Shown here piece by piece: positions 5,875 through 8,819 of a DNA stretch of 8,819 bases. The stretch's first letter is position 1, and every line of letters begins with the position of its first letter. Below the pieces are notes generated by a model. That model was given only the letters and a program-made list of their open reading frames with translations. It did not search any database and was not told where the DNA came from. A program made the position numbers and the translations under genes. The DNA is from an uncultured Eubacteriales bacterium (GTDB lineage: Bacteria > Bacillota > Clostridia > Oscillospirales > CAG-272): positions 1 to 8,819 of the forward strand of contig CAKSOR010000082.1 in assembly GCA_934477985.1 (NCBI GenBank), written 5' to 3'.

Positions 5875-7983
5875 ATGGCAAGAGAATACCCGCTTGAAAG
5901 AACCCGTAATATCGGTATCATGGCTCACATCGATGCCGGTAAGACTACGACCACCGAGCGTATTCTGTTCTATACGGGTAAGATTCACAAGATGGGTGAC
6001 GTTCACGATGGCGCGGCTACCATGGACTGGATGGCGCAGGAGCAGGAGAGAGGTATCACCATCACTTCCGCCGCTACCACCTGTTACTGGGCCGGTTCGG
6101 GTCATCAGTATGAACCCCACCGCATCAATATAATCGACACCCCCGGTCACGTTGACTTCACTGTCGAGGTTCAGCGTTCGCTGCGCGTCCTGGACGGTTC
6201 TGTCACCGTCTTCTGCGCTAAGGGCGGCGTCGAGCCCCAGTCTGAGACTGTCTGGCGTCAGGCAGACAAGTATCAGGTCCCGCGTATGGGATATGTCAAC
6301 AAGATGGACATCACCGGCGCGAACTTCTACCGCGTCGTCGAGATGATGCACGAGAGACTCCACGCAAACGCTGTTCCGGTTCAGCTCCCGATCGGTGCTG
6401 AGGCTGAGTTCCGCGGTATCATCGACCTCATGGAGATGAAGGCTGATGTTTACTACGATGACCTCGGTAAGGACATGCGTGTCGAGGAAATCCCCGCTGA
6501 CATGCTCGAAAAGGCACAGGAGTACCGTTCCAAGATGGTCGAGGCTATCTGCGAGACCGACGAGGAACTCTTCATGCGCTACTGCGACGGTGAGGAGATC
6601 ACCGTTCCCGAGCTGAAGACCGCGCTCCGCAAGGCGTGCATCTCAAACGAGATCGTCCCTGTCTGCTGCGGTACTTCCTATAAGAACAAGGGCGTCCAGA
6701 AGCTGCTCGACGCTATCATCGACTACATGCCCGCTCCTACAGATATCCCGGCTATCCGCGGTATAAACCCCGATACCGGCGATGAAGAGGACAGACATCC
6801 GTCTGACAGTGAGCCCTTCTCCGCTCTCGCGTTCAAGATCATGACCGACCCCTTCGTCGGAAAGCTCTGCTTCTTCCGCGTATATTCGGGTTCTGTCTCG
6901 GTCGGCACGAACGTTTACAACTCTTCCAAGGACAAGAAGGAAAGATTCGGACGTATTCTTCAGATGCACGCTAACGACCGTAAGGATCTCGAGACCTGCT
7001 ATGCAGGTGATATCGCCGCAGTCGTTTCGACGAAGTACACCACAACCGGTGATACTTTCTGCGATGAAGAGCATCCGGTCATCCTCGAGTCGATGGAATT
7101 CCCGGAGCCTGTCATCCGTCAGGCTATCGAGCCCAAGACCAAGGCTGGTCAGGAGAAGATGGGCATCGCTCTCGCGAAGCTCGCAGAGGAAGACCCCACC
7201 TTCAGAACCTATACTGATGAAGAGACCGGTCAGACCATCATCGCCGGAATGGGTGAGCTCCACCTCGAGATCATCATCGACCGACTCCTCCGCGAGTTCA
7301 AGGTCGAGGCTAACATCGGTAAGCCGCAGGTCGCGTACAAGGAGACCATCCGCAAGAAGGTCGACCACGAGTGCAAGTACAAGAAGCAGTCGGGTGGTTC
7401 GGGTCAGTACGGTCACGTCAAGATCATCCTCGAGCCCAACGAGCCCGGCAAGGGTTACGAATTCATCAACGCTGTCACCGGCGGTGCAATTCCGAAGGAA
7501 TTCATCGAGCCTGTCAACCAGGGTATCCAGAGCGCAATGCAGAATGGTGTCCTCGCTGGCTACAACGTTGTTGACGTCAAGGTAACTCTTTATGATGGAT
7601 CTTACCACGAAGTCGACTCTTCGGAAATGGCGTTCAAGATCGCCGGCTCCATGGCTTTCAAGGAAGCTATGAGAAAGGCAGACCCGGTTCTCACCGAGCC
7701 GATCATGAAAGTCACCACCATCACCCCGAACGACTACCTCGGCGATATTATCGGCGACTTCAACTCCCGCCGCGGCGCTATTCAGTCCATGAATGACAAC
7801 GGCAAGGGCGTCACCGAGATCATCGCGGAAGTTCCGCTCTCCGAAATGTTCGGTTACGCGACCGACATGCGTTCCAAGTCCCAGGGTCGTGCTCAGTACA
7901 CGATGGAGCCTCTCTGCTTCAAGCAGGTTCCGAAGTCCATCCAGGACGAGATCATCGCTGCCCGCGGCAAGGCAAACGCGTAA
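5875..7983 (+). CDS. fusA: elongation factor G
   Basis: A 702-residue EF-G, the GTPase that drives ribosomal translocation and, with RRF, ribosome recycling; also the target of fusidic acid. GTPase motifs: G1 AHIDAGKT at 17-24, switch I with GITITSAATT at 60-69, G3 DTPGH at 88-92 with the catalytic His92, and G4 NKMD at 142-145. The later domains are all present, including GMGELHLEIIIDRL near 456-469, the domain IV tip region around DGSYHEVDSSEMAFKIAGSM from residue 574, and the domain V start PIMKVTTITPNDYLGDIIGD. The segment around FCAKGGVEPQSETVWRQADK resembles clostridial EF-Gs. Length and motifs fit a canonical translocase rather than a TetM-type protection protein. AAAAGGAG at 5860-5867 sets the start. 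Codon use is strongly biased, as expected of a highly expressed gene. Confidence 0.98.
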   Translation: MAREYPLERTRNIGIMAHIDAGKTTTTERILFYTGKIHKMGDVHDGAATMDWMAQEQERGITITSAATTCYWAGSGHQYEPHRINIIDTPGHVDFTVEVQRSLRVLDGSVTVFCAKGGVEPQSETVWRQADKYQVPRMGYVNKMDITGANFYRVVEMMHERLHANAVPVQLPIGAEAEFRGIIDLMEMKADVYYDDLGKDMRVEEIPADMLEKAQEYRSKMVEAICETDEELFMRYCDGEEITVPELKTALRKACISNEIVPVCCGTSYKNKGVQKLLDAIIDYMPAPTDIPAIRGINPDTGDEEDRHPSDSEPFSALAFKIMTDPFVGKLCFFRVYSGSVSVGTNVYNSSKDKKERFGRILQMHANDRKDLETCYAGDIAAVVSTKYTTTGDTFCDEEHPVILESMEFPEPVIRQAIEPKTKAGQEKMGIALAKLAEEDPTFRTYTDEETGQTIIAGMGELHLEIIIDRLLREFKVEANIGKPQVAYKETIRKKVDHECKYKKQSGGSGQYGHVKIILEPNEPGKGYEFINAVTGGAIPKEFIEPVNQGIQSAMQNGVLAGYNVVDVKVTLYDGSYHEVDSSEMAFKIAGSMAFKEAMRKADPVLTEPIMKVTTITPNDYLGDIIGDFNSRRGAIQSMNDNGKGVTEIIAEVPLSEMFGYATDMRSKSQGRAQYTMEPLCFKQVPKSIQDEIIAARGKANA

Positions 7984-7993
7984 ATTTCCCGTC

Positions 7994-8019
7994 GATATCC
8001 GGGAATTCTCCCGGATATC
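7994..8019 (+). other. perfect 11-bp hairpin after fusA
   Basis: GATATCCGGGA (7994-8004) pairs without mismatch to TCCCGGATATC (8009-8019) around the loop ATTC. No T run follows, so it is not a classical terminator. It starts 11 bases after the fusA stop and may be a 3' stabiliser, an RNase III site or part of an attenuator. Confidence 0.7.
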
Positions 8020-8027
8020 CCGGATAT
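8010..8027 (+). repeat. tandem 9-base direct repeat CCCGGATAT x2
   Basis: CCCGGATAT at 8010-8018 is followed directly by the same nine bases at 8019-8027. Either copy can pair with ATATCCGGG at 7995-8003, so the upstream hairpin has two registers. Confidence 0.75.
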
Positions 8028-8039
8028 ATTTCCGGTTAC

Positions 8040-8059
8040 AAACCGCTCTGCGCGGTTTT
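8040..8059 (+). terminator. weak terminator-like hairpin before tuf (possible attenuator)
   Basis: AAACCGC (8040-8046) pairs with GCGGTTT (8052-8058) around TCTGC and ends in a run of four T (8056-8059), three of them within the stem. The T tract is short, so termination would be partial at most. CGGTT at 8033-8037 can pair instead with AACCG at 8041-8045, which would break this hairpin, an arrangement like an antiterminator. Read-through must be high because EF-Tu is expected to be made in excess. Confidence 0.4.
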
Positions 8060-8101
8060 GACACAAATAAATCTTAACCAATCTCTAAGGAGGATTGAAA
8101 A

Positions 8102-8819
8102 ATGGCAAAGGCTAAATTCGAAAGAACGAAACCCCACGTTAATATCGGTACCATCGGTCACGTCGACCACGGCAAGACCACCCTTACCGCTGCTATCACC
8201 AAGGTTCTCGCTATCCAGAACGGTAAGAACGAGTTCCTCGCTTACGACCAGATCGACAACGCGCCCGAGGAGAAGGCACGTGGTATCACAATCAACACCC
8301 GTCACGTTGAGTACGAGACCGCTAAGCGTCACTACGCTCACGTCGACTGCCCTGGTCACGCTGACTATGTCAAGAACATGATCACCGGTGCAGCTCAGAT
8401 GGACGGCGCTATCCTCGTCGTCGCTGGTACTGACGGACCTCTTCAGCAGACCCGTGAGCACGTTCTGCTCGCTCGTCAGGTCGGCGTTCCCGCAATCGTT
8501 GTTTTCATGAACAAGTGCGACATCGTTGACGATGAAGAGCTTCTCGACCTCGTCGACATGGAGATCCGTGACCTCCTCAACGAGTACAACTTCCCGGGCG
8601 ATGATACTCCTATCATCCGCGGCTCCGCTCGTGAGGCTCTCCTCTCCACCTCGACCGACATCAACGCTCCTGAGTACGCTTCGATCATCGAGCTCATGAA
8701 CACTGTCGATGAGTACATTCCGACTCCTGAGCGCAATGATAACCTTCCCTTCCTTATGCCTGTCGAGGACGTCTTCTCGATCTCCGGTCGTGGTACTGTC
8801 GCTACCGGTCGTGTTGAGC
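8102..8819 (+). CDS. tuf: elongation factor Tu (C-terminus cut by window edge)
   Basis: The first 239 residues of EF-Tu, normally about 395-400 long: the whole GTPase domain and the start of domain II. EF-Tu carries aminoacyl-tRNA to the ribosome as a GTP complex. G1 GHVDHGKT is at 19-26, switch I has RGITINT at 60-66, G3 DCPGH at 82-86 with catalytic His86, and G4 NKCD at 137-140. The segment DGPLQQTREH at 111-120 differs from the nearly universal DGPMPQTREH, and RHVEYET replaces the usual AHVEYET. All nucleotide-binding residues are intact, so the protein should be functional. The ATG at 8102 follows AAGGAGGA at 8087-8094. It is the fourth gene of the str operon; whether a second tuf copy exists elsewhere cannot be seen. 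Confidence 0.98.
   Translation, partial: MAKAKFERTKPHVNIGTIGHVDHGKTTLTAAITKVLAIQNGKNEFLAYDQIDNAPEEKARGITINTRHVEYETAKRHYAHVDCPGHADYVKNMITGAAQMDGAILVVAGTDGPLQQTREHVLLARQVGVPAIVVFMNKCDIVDDEELLDLVDMEIRDLLNEYNFPGDDTPIIRGSAREALLSTSTDINAPEYASIIELMNTVDEYIPTPERNDNLPFLMPVEDVFSISGRGTVATGRVE

Larger units (their letters stand above)
7984..8101 (+). other. fusA-tuf spacer with alternative hairpins
   Basis: A 118-base spacer dense in secondary structure: a perfect 11-bp hairpin, a tandem 9-base repeat that offers a second partner for the same 5' arm, and a GC-rich terminator-like hairpin with a short upstream competitor. It ends with the tuf ribosome binding site AAGGAGGA (8087-8094), 7 bases before the ATG. 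TTGACA occurs at 8058-8063 but no -10 box follows at a suitable distance, so I do not call a tuf promoter. Confidence 0.6.

Noticed and set aside
6643..8064. A 473-codon open frame antisense to fusA
   Set aside because: It lies opposite a certain EF-G gene with strong codon bias, which tends to keep this antisense frame open. Its translation has no recognisable domain.
8058..8086. A tuf promoter starting with TTGACA at 8058-8063
   Set aside because: No -10-like hexamer lies 16-18 bases downstream (atctct and neighbours), and a start there would fall within or after the ribosome binding site.

Overview
The window holds two divergently transcribed blocks from what looks like a Bacillota genome, most likely class Clostridia. 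Supporting signs are a RecD2-type helicase without RecBC, strong AGGAGG-type ribosome binding sites, a 138-residue S12 with the Firmicute-type longer N-terminal region, and EF-G and EF-Tu sequences of clostridial character. The family is not determined; an Oscillospirales-like gut lineage is a guess. DNA is visibly GC-rich in the left block and less so in the regulatory gap near 4480-4735.

Left block (minus strand, read from 4477 down to 1): a small one-helix membrane protein of unknown function with a TTG start, the DNA helicase RecD2, a ComF-family phosphoribosyltransferase-like protein, and a MATE-family efflux transporter cut by the window edge. Genes overlap by 14 and 8 bases or are separated by 20 bases, so they probably form one operon. 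No clear promoter for it was found.

Right block (plus strand, 4622 to the end): the classical str operon, rpsL (S12), rpsG (S7), fusA (EF-G) and tuf (EF-Tu, cut by the window edge). It is driven by a promoter matching consensus at both hexamers with a 17-base spacer and an extended -10. No rpoBC or L7Ae-like gene lies directly upstream, where Firmicutes usually have them; the divergent recD2 cluster is there instead.

The most unusual signal is in the non-coding parts of the str operon. A segment of the rpsL leader ending at the first G of its Shine-Dalgarno (4697-4725) is complementary over 24 base pairs, in blocks of 15 and 9, to a segment of the rpsL-rpsG spacer (5248-5274). In the mRNA this would make a long-range duplex enclosing the whole rpsL gene, a plausible device for retroregulation or RNase III processing. 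Further points are a palindromic direct repeat around the -35 box, an alternative-hairpin region between fusA and tuf, a natural Arg in S12 at the position of E. coli Lys88 (a streptomycin-resistance site), and an atypical LQQT in place of MPQT in EF-Tu.
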